Assembly: GCF_020524025.1 (NCBI RefSeq)
Contig: NZ_JAIVKN010000004.1
Location: forward strand, 310,001-374,000
Reading direction: 5' to 3'
DNA from: Halobacillus litoralis
GTDB lineage: Bacteria; Bacillota; Bacilli; Bacillales; Halobacillaceae
DNA length: 64,000 nt
The notes under the pieces are model-generated. The model worked only from the letters and a program-made list of their open reading frames with translations. It did not search any database and was not told where the DNA came from. Of the stretch, positions 43,853 through 53,441 are shown in pieces. Position 1 is the first letter of the stretch. Every line of letters starts with the position of its first letter. A program made the translations under genes and the position numbers.

Positions 43853-44278
43853 ATGATACGAACGATTGGTTATGAAGACGCGGCTGCTATAGTACCATTG
43901 ATGGAGGAATTAGGCTACCCAACCACAAAAGAGCAGATGAAATTTCGTTTAGAAGGAATCCTTAATCGATCAGAATATCAAACTTTTGTATGGGAACACG
44001 ACGATTATTTAAAAGGAATGATTGGAATGACACTAAGTTACGCCTATCACTCCGATGATCTTCATGTCAGAGTTATTGCGTTTGTTGTAAAAGAAGAATA
44101 TCAAGGAGAAGGTATAGGTCGAAGCTTAATGGATGCTGCTGAAAAGTGGGGAAGAGATAAGCGGGCAAAGATGATTATGTTGAACAGTGGAAATCGCGAC
44201 GAAAGGCAGACTGCGCATCAAATTTATCGTCACTATGGATTTCAAGGGAAAGCTACGGGTTTTTACAAATCATTGTAA
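43853..44278 (+). CDS. GNAT family N-acetyltransferase
   Basis: 141 residues. VIAFVVKEEYQGEGIGRSLMD is acetyl-CoA-binding motif A, and QIYRHYGFQGKATGFYKSL the C-terminal motif B region. AAAGGAAGG precedes the ATG. Substrate unknown; a stand-alone gene with no clear partners. Confidence 0.85.
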   Translation: MIRTIGYEDAAAIVPLMEELGYPTTKEQMKFRLEGILNRSEYQTFVWEHDDYLKGMIGMTLSYAYHSDDLHVRVIAFVVKEEYQGEGIGRSLMDAAEKWGRDKRAKMIMLNSGNRDERQTAHQIYRHYGFQGKATGFYKSL

Positions 44279-44318
44279 CAAGGTAAAAAAACGCTAAGAG
44301 CGAAAGGTTGAGGTGCGG

Positions 44319-44978
44319 TTGAAAATCTATATTGAATTTACATATAAGACACCAAAAAAGACAGAAGCCTTCTTTAAGTCTGAAGAAATGACAGTTGGGC
44401 AGGCTTTGTTGATTGCGCAGGATTTAGAAAAGACAGGCAGGGCAGTCCATATGACATTCGTAGACAACTATGATACGACCTGGAAGCTTAAAGACCTGAA
44501 AAAATATCTCGAGGACATGGAAACAGAACCTCATAATATTCGTGTGTATTTTGACGGAGGTTTTGATATAGAAAACCGAAAGTCTGGCTTAGGTTGTGTC
44601 ATTTATTATGACCAGAACGGAAAATCCATGCGCTTACGTAAAAACACCCTCGTTGATGAACTTGAAACAAACAATGAAGCAGAGTATGCAGCCTTGCATC
44701 TGGCTATTAAAGAACTCCATCTATTAGGCGTCGGTCACCTTCCTGTGACATTTATTGGAGATTCTCAAGTTGTTATTAATCAATTAAATGATGAGTGGCC
44801 CACAATGGAAGAATCACTTTTGAAATGGGCGGACAGAGTAGAAAATGGACTGACTGATATGGGAATTACACCAACATTTTCCCTTGTATCAAGAAAGAAC
44901 AACAGAGAAGCGGACCGCCTCGCTTCCCAAGCTTTAAATGGTGTTGAAGTGACAAGTACAAAAGAAGTGGGAGAGTAG
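44319..44978 (+). CDS. RNase H-like (reverse-transcriptase-like) family protein
   Basis: 219 residues. After an N-terminal region of about 70 residues, the RNase H fold shows the DEDD catalytic set: VYFDGGFDIENR, ETNNEAEYAALHLAI, FIGDSQVVINQL and NNREADRLASQAL. It resembles the YpeP-type RNase HI family of Bacillus. The start is taken as TTG 44319 (KIYIEFTYKTPKK) with GAGGTG upstream; GTG 44313 is the alternative. Function in removing RNA from RNA-DNA hybrids is inferred from the intact active site. Confidence 0.82.
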   Translation: MKIYIEFTYKTPKKTEAFFKSEEMTVGQALLIAQDLEKTGRAVHMTFVDNYDTTWKLKDLKKYLEDMETEPHNIRVYFDGGFDIENRKSGLGCVIYYDQNGKSMRLRKNTLVDELETNNEAEYAALHLAIKELHLLGVGHLPVTFIGDSQVVINQLNDEWPTMEESLLKWADRVENGLTDMGITPTFSLVSRKNNREADRLASQALNGVEVTSTKEVGE

Positions 44979-45164
44979 GGAGATGTTCTTTATTCTTTCC
45001 CTTGGCTCAGTTCAAGGTGATTGTAAACCTAAAAAAGGGTGTAAGTTAGACCGCTTGCTTGAATGAGGGAGAAAGGAGACTGTGGAATTCTCTCATTGCT
45101 TCACGACAATTGCCGGGAGTTTTTTATAGATACGCCGGGTTTAAAAATAATAACGTCTGTCTAT

Positions 45165-45659
45165 CTATAAGTGAATAGAAACTGGAGTGCCTATCGGGAT
45201 GGTTTTGGCGAGAGCTTCTACATCTCTGTTGTACATCCGTATACAGCCCTTGGAAACTGCTTTGCCTATTGAACCAGGATTATTTGTTCCATGTATGCCG
45301 TAATGTTCTTTAGACAAACTCATCCACATTGTTCCAAACGGTCCACCGGGATTAGGCGCTTTATTTATTATGATAAAGTTTCCTGTGGGAGTTGTGTATA
45401 ACATTCGACCTACAGCGATGGGGTATTGTTTTTGAATTTGTCCATTTTTGTATAATCTTAACCTCCGTTCATTGATTGAAACATCTATTTTATAAGCCAT
45501 TGTCTCTGTGGGTGGGAAACCTGGGATTTTAATCTTTTGCCCAGGGTATATCAGGTTTGGGTTCGGGATGATATTGACAGCAAGGATATTACTTAAGGGA
45601 GTTCGATAATCTCTTGAGACTTGGTAAAGATTTTCTCCAGGTTGGACCGTATGAATCAT
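45165..45659 (-). CDS. ykuD: L,D-transpeptidase with LysM domain
   Basis: 164 residues, the same length as B. subtilis YkuD. LysM occupies about residues 1-46 ([29 protein letters not shown]) and binds peptidoglycan. The catalytic YkuD domain ends with [20 protein letters not shown], where Cys139 is the nucleophile in the SKGCIRM motif. No signal peptide is seen, as in YkuD, which is spore-associated. It makes 3-3 peptidoglycan crosslinks. AGGTATC on the minus strand serves as ribosome binding site. Confidence 0.9.
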   Translation of the reverse strand: MIHTVQPGENLYQVSRDYRTPLSNILAVNIIPNPNLIYPGQKIKIPGFPPTETMAYKIDVSINERRLRLYKNGQIQKQYPIAVGRMLYTTPTGNFIIINKAPNPGGPFGTMWMSLSKEHYGIHGTNNPGSIGKAVSKGCIRMYNRDVEALAKTIPIGTPVSIHL

Positions 45660-45720
45660 AATGATACCTCCAGATTAGAGTCTATATCATCCTATGTGTC
45701 CTGTATTAAAAATTTCATGA

Positions 45721-45765
45721 AAAAGAGATAAAACCATGCTCCTGGAGCATGGTTTTATCTCTTTT
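45721..45765 (-). terminator. Palindromic terminator of purU
   Basis: Arms 45721-45742 and 45744-45765 are exact reverse complements with one central base; core AACCATGCTCC / GGAGCATGGTT. T-runs exist on both strands. Confidence 0.88.
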
Positions 45766-46661
45766 TATAAGACTATGGTTTTGTTTTCATGAACAATAAC
45801 CCTGTCCTCTAAATCCCATTTTACAGCACGATTGAGCACGCGTCGTTCAATTAAGCGACCCTTCCTTTTTAAATCCTCCACATCATTACGATGATCCACA
45901 CGCATGACATCCTGTTCAATAATTGGACCTTCGTCCAAGTCTTCCGTTACGTAGTGAGAGGTTGCACCAATTAATTTAACTCCACGCTTATGAGCTCTTT
46001 TATGGGGGTTGGCTCCAATAAAGGCTGGTAAGAAAGAATGGTGGATATTAATGATTTTTGATGGATGTGTACGGACGAAATGGGGTGTCAGTATCTGCAT
46101 ATATCTCGCTAAAACGATTAAATCAATTGAATATTGCTCCATCAGCTCCAATTGTTCAGCTTCTACCTCTTCTCGAATCTCTTTATTCGCCGGGATGTAA
46201 TAAAAAGGAATGCCGAATGATTCCACCAACCCTCTCGCTGACTCATGATTGCTGATTACAAGAGGGATTTCTGTCATGAGATCCCCGTTTTCCCATTCAT
46301 AAAGCAGCTCCCTTAAACAATGAAGTTCTTTTGAAACGTAAATGGCGGTTCTTTTTAATTCATGTAGAAAGGTTAAGCGCCATTTCATATGGAATTGATC
46401 AGCAATCTCCTTGAAATTATGTTTCAACTTTTCTTCTTTCTTTTTTATATCAGAAGCTGAGAACACAATTCGGAGAAAAAAAGTGCCTTTTTCATGATGT
46501 GTGGTGTATTGTGTTGATTCTACGATATTTGCTCCATGTTCATATAAAAATGTAGAAATACTCGAAACGATCCCGGGTTGATCAGGACAGCTTACGAGCA
46601 GTCGGGCCTTGTTTTTATTCTTATCCATGTGTTTCTGCATCTGTTCATTAATGTTAGACAT
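45765..46661 (-). CDS. purU: Formyltetrahydrofolate deformylase
   Basis: 298 residues. An N-terminal ACT domain (LLVSCPDQPGIVSSISTFLYE) precedes a formyltransferase-fold domain with IPLVISNHE, KIINIHHSFLPAFIGANPH (catalytic His) and TEDLDEGPIIEQD (catalytic Asp). It releases formate from 10-formyl-THF for purine synthesis and one-carbon balance. The ATG at 46661 is chosen for AAAGG eight bases upstream; the longer GTG start lacks one. Corresponds to B. subtilis YkkE. Confidence 0.92.
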   Translation of the reverse strand: MSNINEQMQKHMDKNKNKARLLVSCPDQPGIVSSISTFLYEHGANIVESTQYTTHHEKGTFFLRIVFSASDIKKKEEKLKHNFKEIADQFHMKWRLTFLHELKRTAIYVSKELHCLRELLYEWENGDLMTEIPLVISNHESARGLVESFGIPFYYIPANKEIREEVEAEQLELMEQYSIDLIVLARYMQILTPHFVRTHPSKIINIHHSFLPAFIGANPHKRAHKRGVKLIGATSHYVTEDLDEGPIIEQDVMRVDHRNDVEDLKRKGRLIERRVLNRAVKWDLEDRVIVHENKTIVL

Positions 46662-46987
46662 GCTGCTCACCTTTCTTTTTAAAAATTGAATGCTGTAAGT
46701 TTGTTTACAAAGGAGTGTATAAGTACTTATTTAAACAAGTATACAGAGTTTTTGCAATCTTTTAAATATCGTTTTTTCACGGTTGCTCCTTATCATAAGG
46801 TGTACTTATATATTTCTTATCAGAGGATATAATATTCCTTTCAAAACGATTCGAAAAACAGGGAAGAGGTGATATCTTTCGTTTTCATTTCTCGTAAATG
46901 TATACTTCCGGACAATTCTTCCTAAACGAATGAGTATGTACTATACTTGGGAAGAATGTGAACATAGATTTATTAGGAGGAGCACTT
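46662..46987. other. 326-bp AT-rich intergenic region
   Basis: It separates divergent purU and a small membrane-protein gene. GGGAAGAGGTGATATC near 46860 looks like a ribosome binding site but no sensible start or frame follows. No hairpin or operator convinced me. Confidence 0.4.
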
Positions 46988-47242
46988 ATGAATAAATGGT
47001 TTACCCATATCTTTAATCCCCTCGTCGGTATATTGCTCGTCGTTGAAGGCGGTGTATATATTTTTATGAATAATAAGGATGGAGACCTTCACCTAAGAAG
47101 CATCGTTATGACAGTATTGCTTCTTTTAGCATGGGCAATGTCCTATCGTAAACAAGTTACTAGTGATGATTCAAGTGCCTGGCTGATCGTAACAATTATC
47201 ATTACTATTCCGATGATATTCCCCTGGCTGTTTTTTATCTAA
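46988..47242 (+). CDS. Small membrane protein
   Basis: 84 residues with three hydrophobic segments (FNPLVGILLVVEGGVYIFMN, SIVMTVLLLLAWAMSY, WLIVTIIITIPMIFPWLFFI). AGGAGGAG precedes the ATG at 46988. It is followed tail-to-tail by another small membrane protein, one base apart. No family recognised. Confidence 0.65.
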   Translation: MNKWFTHIFNPLVGILLVVEGGVYIFMNNKDGDLHLRSIVMTVLLLLAWAMSYRKQVTSDDSSAWLIVTIIITIPMIFPWLFFI

Positions 47243-47243
47243 G

Positions 47244-47519
47244 TTAGATCAGCCAGCGGTATAATCCGATCGTTCCGAATAAAAGTCCGCCCAAAAGATA
47301 GAGATAGCCGAATAATTTATTCTTTTTTTCTTCTTCACTGCCTGTTTCAACAAAACCAGAAAAAAACAAAAATAAAATGCCGAGTATATATAAACTGATC
47401 TCTGCCCTGGTAAAGGGAGGAGTTTTAACCAATAACCAACTCTCAATAGGGACAGCACTCAATAGCGGTACATACAAAGGGTCCCAGTGATCGATCCACG
47501 TTCTTTTCACCTTCTTCAT
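47244..47519 (-). CDS. Small membrane protein
   Basis: 91 residues, with two to three hydrophobic segments (AEISLYILGILFLFFSGF and LFGYLYLLGGLLFGTIGLY). GGAGGTGAG precedes the ATG. Converges on the preceding gene with no terminator between them. No family recognised. Confidence 0.65.
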   Translation of the reverse strand: MKKVKRTWIDHWDPLYVPLLSAVPIESWLLVKTPPFTRAEISLYILGILFLFFSGFVETGSEEEKKNKLFGYLYLLGGLLFGTIGLYRWLI

Positions 47520-47642
47520 CCACTCACCTCCCCATGTTTTCTTATGAATATTTTTCTTACGAATGAATCCTTAATATGCGTAACATCCTATTCATTAAGG
47601 ATTACTTCCTATATATATAGGGTATATGTGTCTCATTGACAT

Positions 47643-47671
47643 TTGAATTGTGTCTTTACACTTGTTAAAAT
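47643..47671 (+). promoter_or_regulatory. Possible promoter of the BCCT gene
   Basis: TTGAAT (47643-47648), 17-nt spacer, TAAAAT (47666-47671). It would give a leader of about 100 nt. Confidence 0.4.
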
Positions 47672-47780
47672 GAAAAACGTGTGTTTTTCCTGCGTATTAA
47701 TTCCTCTCCTCTCCCCCTGCATGGGTTTGCCTGTTGCAGAACAAACTACATAATGAAAATCTAGAAAGGATGTATGTCAT

Positions 47781-49406
47781 TTGAAGACGAAATTGATTGA
47801 TTGGCCTACGTTTATTGGTGCACTAATTTTACTGTTGGGCGTTACTATTCCGCTTATTCTTTTCCCTGAAGGGGGTAAAGAAGTGGTGAGTCAAGCGAAT
47901 ACATTCATGACAGAGAACTTCGGTGTTCTTTACATGATTCTTGGATTCGTGATATTCGCTTTTCTTATCTATGTAGCATTTAGTAAAAACGGATCGATTA
48001 AACTTGGTGACGAAGGTGAAAAACCAGAGTTTAGTACTTTCTCCTGGGCAGCTATGCTTTTCGCTGCTGGTATCGGTTCCAGTATATTGTATTGGGCTGT
48101 CATAGAATGGGTTTATTATTACCAAGGGCCTCCATTCGGTGTGGAACCGCAGTCCAAAGAAGCAATTCAGTGGGCTTCTACTTATGGAATATTCCACTGG
48201 GGGCCAATAGCCTGGGCTATTTACACACTGCCTGCACTGCCAATTGCTTACTTTTATTATGTACGAAAGAAACCAGTTCTTAAAGTTAGTGAAGCGGTTC
48301 GACCTGTATTAGGAGATAGAGTTGATGGACCTATTGGAACAATTATTGATGTTCTATTTATGTTCGGATTGTTAGGAGGAGCGGGTACCACCCTTGCTCT
48401 TGGAACGCCTATGATTGCTCAAGGTGTGAACAACCTTACCGGTATTCCAGCAAATTTAGGGATGAAAACAGTAATCATGCTTCTGTGTACCCTCATATTT
48501 GCAATCAGTGCCTATTCAGGGTTAAAACGTGGAATCAAAGTCCTGAGTGATGTGAATCTGTGGTTGTCACTATTCTTACTAGCATTTGTCTTCATCTTTG
48601 GACCAACCCGCTTCATTAGTGAAACGACATTTACATCTCTTGGTATGCTTGCGAATAATTTCTTCCGTATGGCAACATGGATGGAGCCATTTGGAAACCT
48701 GGGACAATTTGAAAAGACAAGTTTCCCTGAATACTGGACAGTGTTCTATTGGGCCTGGTGGCTTGTTTATGCACCATTTGTCGGACTCTTTGTAGCGAGG
48801 ATTTCCAGAGGGCGTACCATTCGCCAAATGGTTCTTGGAACCATGATCTATGGTACGATTGGATGTATTCTGTTCTTTGGAATCATGGGGAACTTCGGTT
48901 TATACATGCAGCTTACAGGACAGTTTGATGCGATTACCTTTATGAATGAAAATGGAGCACCGGCGACAATCGTGGAGATTATTAATCAATTGCCATTAGC
49001 CAAGTTTATGGTGCTAATCTTTACCGTTCTTGCCATTATTTTCCTTGCAACAACATTTGATTCTTCTTCCTATATTCTTGCATCTGTTGTTCAGAAGAAT
49101 GTAGAAGGAGAACCTTTGCGTTGGAACCGTCTGTTCTGGGCTTTTGCTTTATGTTTAATGCCATTAGCTCTTATGTTCCTGGGTGGTCTGGATACACTTC
49201 AGACAGCGAGTATTGTGGGTGGTTTCCCGCTGATTATCATCATGTTCCTGCTCGCCTGGTCATTTATGAAAGCATCCAATACGGACATACGCGAGTCGGA
49301 TGACTATGAACCAAGTACAATTCATATTAAACGCTGGAAAAATCGCAAGAAAAAGAAAAAGCGCTCCGCTTTGGAAGCACTGGAAGATAAAAGAGACGAT
49401 GATTAA
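47781..49406 (+). CDS. BCCT family betaine/carnitine/choline transporter
   Basis: 541 residues, 12 helices. FYWAWWLVYAPFVGLFVARISRG is the hallmark BCCT segment. Helix 3 reads AAGIGSSILYWAVIEW and is followed by YYYQGPPFGV, which resembles the CaiT/BetT-type branch rather than the GMGIG glycine stretch of Na+-coupled betaine carriers. The tail is highly charged (NRKKKKKRSALEALED), like the regulatory tails of osmosensing members. Start is TTG 47781 with GAAAGGA upstream. Uptake of compatible solutes is the likely job in a salt-tolerant host. Confidence 0.88.
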   Translation: MKTKLIDWPTFIGALILLLGVTIPLILFPEGGKEVVSQANTFMTENFGVLYMILGFVIFAFLIYVAFSKNGSIKLGDEGEKPEFSTFSWAAMLFAAGIGSSILYWAVIEWVYYYQGPPFGVEPQSKEAIQWASTYGIFHWGPIAWAIYTLPALPIAYFYYVRKKPVLKVSEAVRPVLGDRVDGPIGTIIDVLFMFGLLGGAGTTLALGTPMIAQGVNNLTGIPANLGMKTVIMLLCTLIFAISAYSGLKRGIKVLSDVNLWLSLFLLAFVFIFGPTRFISETTFTSLGMLANNFFRMATWMEPFGNLGQFEKTSFPEYWTVFYWAWWLVYAPFVGLFVARISRGRTIRQMVLGTMIYGTIGCILFFGIMGNFGLYMQLTGQFDAITFMNENGAPATIVEIINQLPLAKFMVLIFTVLAIIFLATTFDSSSYILASVVQKNVEGEPLRWNRLFWAFALCLMPLALMFLGGLDTLQTASIVGGFPLIIIMFLLAWSFMKASNTDIRESDDYEPSTIHIKRWKNRKKKKKRSALEALEDKRDDD

Positions 49407-49418
49407 TGCGAAATGAAT

Positions 49419-49463
49419 AAAAAAGCCTCTCTCATTGGCAAGAGCAATGAGGGAGGCTTTTTA
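49419..49463. terminator. Bidirectional terminator
   Basis: AAAAGCCTCTCTCATTG (49421-49437) pairs with CAATGAGGGAGGCTTTT (49445-49461), with one G-T pair, between convergent genes. Confidence 0.88.
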
Positions 49464-49469
49464 TTTATT

Positions 49470-50162
49470 CTAAAGATAGGGTTGGACAGATTGAATATGG
49501 AAGTCATCGCTATCTAAGATGAACTGCTCAAGCAAATGCAGATGGTCTCCCCCGATAAGGACAAGGATCCGATCTTCTTGTTCAGCGATTCTTGATATAT
49601 TGGCGGCTATTGCCAAATCCCGGTGATACCACTGTTTCAACCAATTCACACCCACTTGATGTTGTTGATTGCCGACACGAGTAAGTTTCATGTAGATTTT
49701 TTTTAATTCCTGTATATAGAGCGGGTCATTGACGTAACGAAGTATGTCTTGTACTCGGTTTCCTTTTTCCATTTTTTTTAACCGACTTTGAATCGTGAGA
49801 ATTTCCCTGAATAGTCCGGGCTGGTATTCCTTGGCCCATTCAAAGACCTGGTTTAATGAAGGGGAAGACATGTCTACTATTTCATCTATAGGATAAACGC
49901 CTGATAAGCCCAGCTCTTTGGCTATAGGAAAGGCCAGCTGTTCTACCTCATCGTAAGTTGGAACAAGCCTTCCGTTAAGGTATTCTTTATATTTTCGATC
50001 CAGTTCTTTTTGAATAAGAAAGGATTTTTCCACTGCAATCTTCGTTGGATGGTATTTATTAAGAGATTGAACGACAGTTTGAATCGCGTCTTGTTGATTA
50101 TTGATCACATTAGGGTGCATGGCCATGTTGAATGTTCCGACGAGCATAATTTCGGGTTTCAT
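49470..50162 (-). CDS. DUF5694/TraB-like protein
   Basis: 230 residues, soluble. MLVGTFNMAMHPN near the start, TKIAVEKSFLIQKELDRKY and the terminal ILVLIGGDHLHLLEQF match the DUF5694 pattern, a relative of TraB/ChaN-like proteins with conserved His/Glu residues; function unknown. The ATG at 50162 is chosen for AAAGAGG upstream. The LLM oxidoreductase gene lies 77 bp upstream on the same strand, so the two may be co-transcribed. Confidence 0.65.
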   Translation of the reverse strand: MKPEIMLVGTFNMAMHPNVINNQQDAIQTVVQSLNKYHPTKIAVEKSFLIQKELDRKYKEYLNGRLVPTYDEVEQLAFPIAKELGLSGVYPIDEIVDMSSPSLNQVFEWAKEYQPGLFREILTIQSRLKKMEKGNRVQDILRYVNDPLYIQELKKIYMKLTRVGNQQHQVGVNWLKQWYHRDLAIAANISRIAEQEDRILVLIGGDHLHLLEQFILDSDDFHIQSVQPYL

Positions 50163-50238
50163 TGTAAACCTCTTTCTGTTCAAAAATATTTATACATCTG
50201 GGAGAGGTGGAGTTTATCTCCTTTTTCTAACAAGTCAT

Positions 50239-51180
50239 CTATGAGAAGAAAGGAATGACTTCTTCACCAAGCTCCTGCATGATTTCTCCAACGGGCCGTT
50301 TATTTTTGGATAGACCAAACATCAGATGGTTCACACCTATGGATCGATATTGTTCCAGCAGGTCTATCAGTCCTTTTCTTCCAACTCGATAACCGGCAGG
50401 GATTTTCTGAGGTTCCGTAGAAGGGTCTTCGGTTAATTCTAATGGAAGCGGCATAAAGAAAGGACGAAAAACATCTCCATGATGCTCTTTTACTTTGTTT
50501 TGAAACTGCTGGATGGTCTGCTTCTGCTGTTCTGGCCGCTGCGGATAAAACATCCACCCATCCCCATATTTTGCAATCCAATCCAATGTCTGCTGGCAAT
50601 ATCCCGTCATGAATGTGGGAATACGATTGGATGGTTTAGGCACTACATTCGATTTATTCAATGTACCAAAAGAAGATTTTAATTGTGGGAATTCGTGATA
50701 TAGAGCATCTTCAAAAAAGTGAAAAGCCTCTCGGAACCATTCTCCCCTTTCCATAATCGGAATGTTGAGTCCTTCAAAATCCTTCCGTCGATCTCCAGAA
50801 GATATTCCAAGCATTAGACGTTCAGGGAAGAGCCTTTCTATGCTTGCAACTTCCTTAGCGGTACGGAGAGGGTGTCGTAAAGGCATAACTAAAGCAGCTG
50901 TTCCCAGATGAATTGAGGTTGTCTGGGATGCTAAATAAGTAAGGTAGATCAAGCTGTCAAAAATCTGCCCGGTTGCAGGGTCCTCAAAGGTCGGGTCTTC
51001 CAATAAGACATCCTGGAACCATAAACATTGGAATCCCAATTGTTCGGCCTGTTGGGCTTTGTAAACTTGGTCAACCATCTGTGGAGGGTTTTGATCATAG
51101 TTTTCCATAGGAACAGTAAGTCCGAATGAAATCTTATCTTTTTGCAACATGGTCTGATAGCCGGAATGATGCTTTAACAA
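50239..51180 (-). CDS. Luciferase-like (LLM class) flavin oxidoreductase
   Basis: 313 residues. AEQLGFQCLWFQDVLLED, IHLGTAALVMPLRHPLRTAKE and LMLGISSGDRRKDFEG are the beta-barrel and flavin-binding segments of bacterial luciferase-like monooxygenases. The TTG at 51180 is the start, supported by GAGGAGG eight bases upstream. Substrate unknown; FMN or F420 cannot be told apart, but Bacillaceae normally use FMN. Confidence 0.82.
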   Translation of the reverse strand: MLKHHSGYQTMLQKDKISFGLTVPMENYDQNPPQMVDQVYKAQQAEQLGFQCLWFQDVLLEDPTFEDPATGQIFDSLIYLTYLASQTTSIHLGTAALVMPLRHPLRTAKEVASIERLFPERLMLGISSGDRRKDFEGLNIPIMERGEWFREAFHFFEDALYHEFPQLKSSFGTLNKSNVVPKPSNRIPTFMTGYCQQTLDWIAKYGDGWMFYPQRPEQQKQTIQQFQNKVKEHHGDVFRPFFMPLPLELTEDPSTEPQKIPAGYRVGRKGLIDLLEQYRSIGVNHLMFGLSKNKRPVGEIMQELGEEVIPFFS

Positions 51181-51301
51181 ATCCTTTCCTCCTCTATTAA
51201 ATAGACTATGTTCTATTATAATGAGGAAGGATATGGACTTCTAATCAAAACCATCTGGAAGAAGAAAGATCCGCCCCGATTAAAGGGCAGGAGCTTTTTA
51301 T

Positions 51302-51403
51302 TTATAGTATAGAAATTGCTAGATAAAGGAAGAGGGTTAGAACGACTGAACCACCTGCAACGCTCGCAATTTCTGTCCTGTTATAGTCAATCTTTTTCTT
51401 CAT
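51302..51403 (-). CDS. 33-residue single-helix membrane peptide
   Basis: ATG at 51403 is preceded by AGAAAGGAG and reads MKKKIDYNRTEIASVAGGSV and then a hydrophobic helix VLTLFLYLAISIL before TAA. A positive N-terminus and one membrane helix give an inside-out orientation. It is too short for ordinary gene calls. An imperfect hairpin at about 51266-51299 may be its terminator. No family recognised. Confidence 0.55.
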   Translation of the reverse strand: MKKKIDYNRTEIASVAGGSVVLTLFLYLAISIL

Positions 51404-51650
51404 TTTGAAAGCTCCTTTCTATTCAACAGCTATAAATGGATAGGATTTTTAAGTAATAATTTTTTCTCTAATATATAGGACGTATAAATTTGCAGAAAAG
51501 TTTCATTTTCATTACAATTTAGTGTCTTTTATATTACTTCTTAATTGTCCGGGGTCTATCTCGAAACGATCCAGCCGGTGCAGTGAAAAGGAACTTTGAT
51601 ATAATGAGGACGGTAACCTGGCAGCTTTTACATTTAGAAAGGGGAATTTT

Positions 51651-53426
51651 ATGTCTAACTACTCTAATACCTGGGACTTGGATTCAATATTCCAAGGGGG
51701 GAGTGATTCTGAAGAATTAAAAGCCTATGTACAGAAAACAGAAGAGCATTTACGTGAATTGGAAGACCTCGTCGAATCATTCACAACGCCGAGGAATACA
51801 GACCAGACAGAAGAGCTTGCTTCTATTTTAGAACTTGTGCAGCTCGCAACTAAGGAATTGGGCGAATTTGGTGCTTTTGTAAGTTGTTTGAGCGCACAGG
51901 ATATACACGATAAGAAAGCGGGAGCATGGCAGTCAAAAAGAAGTGAATTAGGGGCTCGTTTAGAGAATGCTCTGACAACACTTGATCAGGTGCTGGTCCA
52001 GGTAGATGAGGACTTATGGCACTCCATGATAAATCAAAAACCATTTCAACAGCTTACTTTCGTTCTTAATGAACGGAGGCAGATGGCTAAGGATAAATTA
52101 GATGTGAGTCGGGAATCTCTAATCAATGATCTCGGGGTAGACGGTTATCACGCCTGGGGACACATGTACGATCGTCTTGTTTCCAAACTTTCAATCACTA
52201 TGGATGGGGAAAACTTATCTGTCGGGCAGGCAGCAAATAAACTGGATTCACAGAGTCGTGAAGTTAGAAAGGAGGCCTTTGAGAAGCTTCAAGAAACGTG
52301 GGGAGAGCAATCCGATCTTTTTGGTGAGACTTTAAACCATCTGTCAGGCTTTCGTCTGCAGGCTTACAAACATAGAGGCTGGAAAAATACTCTTAAAGAA
52401 CCGCTTGATTATAATCGTATGAGTGAGAAAACGTTACAAGTGATGTGGCAGTCGATTACCGATTATAAAAAGTATTATATTCCCTACATAAAAAGGAAAG
52501 CCGGACTGCTGGGAATTAATCAATTGAGCTTTTACGATGTGGAAGCGCCTATAAGTCAAACGGAAAATAAAATGAGCTTCCAAGAAGGTGCAGAATTTAT
52601 TATTAAGCAGTTCGGAAAGTTCAGTTCAAAAATGGCAGATTTTGCTGAGATGGCTTTTGAACAAAGCTGGATTGAAGCTGAAGACCGCCCTGGAAAGCAG
52701 CCAGGAGGTTTCTGCACGAGTTTTCCAGATAGCGGGGAAACAAGAATCTTTATGACTTATTCTGGAAGCCCATCGAGTGTTGCTACATTAGCTCATGAAC
52801 TTGGTCACGCTTACCATCAGCATGTGATGAATGATTTACATGTCCTCAATCAAGGGTATGCAATGAATGTAGCGGAAACAGCTTCAACTTTTGCAGAAAT
52901 GATCGTTGCCGATGCAGCTGTTAAAGAGGCAGTTAGTCAAGCAGAAAAAATCACGTTGTTGGAAGACAAAGTACAACGGAGTGTAGCTTTCTTTATGAAT
53001 ATCCATGCACGGTTTTTATTTGAGTCAAGGTTTTATGAAGAACGGAGAAAAGGCGTTGTATCCGTTCAGAGACTCAATGAACTGATGACCGAGGCACAAA
53101 GAGAAGCGTATGTTGAAACTTTAGAGGAATATGATCCAACATTTTGGGCTTCAAAACTCCATTTCCACATTACTGATGTACCGTTCTACAATTTCCCTTA
53201 TACATTTGGATACTTGTTCAGCATGGGCATTTATGCTAAAGCGTTAGAAGTAGGACCTGAATTTGAAGACAAGTATATCGCATTACTTCAGGATACAGGT
53301 AGAATGACAGTAGAAGAGTTAGCGAAGAAACATCTTGGAGTTGATTTAGAAGAAAGTAAGTTCTGGGAACACGCCCTGGACTTATGCTTAGCGGACCTTA
53401 CAGAGTTTATGGAATTAAGTAAATAA
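51651..53426 (+). CDS. pepF: M3 family oligoendopeptidase (PepF)
   Basis: 591 residues. The zinc motif is AHELGHAYHQHVMND (HExxH) at about residue 382, with AETASTFAEMIVAD supplying the third ligand glutamate. The long N-terminal helical region is characteristic of PepF/M3B enzymes. It degrades oligopeptides in the cytoplasm; the B. subtilis counterpart, YjbG/PepF, can inhibit sporulation when overproduced by cleaving signalling peptides. AAAGGGG precedes the ATG. Confidence 0.92.
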   Translation: MSNYSNTWDLDSIFQGGSDSEELKAYVQKTEEHLRELEDLVESFTTPRNTDQTEELASILELVQLATKELGEFGAFVSCLSAQDIHDKKAGAWQSKRSELGARLENALTTLDQVLVQVDEDLWHSMINQKPFQQLTFVLNERRQMAKDKLDVSRESLINDLGVDGYHAWGHMYDRLVSKLSITMDGENLSVGQAANKLDSQSREVRKEAFEKLQETWGEQSDLFGETLNHLSGFRLQAYKHRGWKNTLKEPLDYNRMSEKTLQVMWQSITDYKKYYIPYIKRKAGLLGINQLSFYDVEAPISQTENKMSFQEGAEFIIKQFGKFSSKMADFAEMAFEQSWIEAEDRPGKQPGGFCTSFPDSGETRIFMTYSGSPSSVATLAHELGHAYHQHVMNDLHVLNQGYAMNVAETASTFAEMIVADAAVKEAVSQAEKITLLEDKVQRSVAFFMNIHARFLFESRFYEERRKGVVSVQRLNELMTEAQREAYVETLEEYDPTFWASKLHFHITDVPFYNFPYTFGYLFSMGIYAKALEVGPEFEDKYIALLQDTGRMTVEELAKKHLGVDLEESKFWEHALDLCLADLTEFMELSK

Positions 53427-53441
53427 AAGGGGGAGAGAAGA

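Noticed and set aside
44979-45164. Possible small RNA between the RNase H-like gene and ykuD
   Set aside because: AATGAGGGAGA can pair weakly with TCTCTCATT, but no promoter or proper terminator was found.
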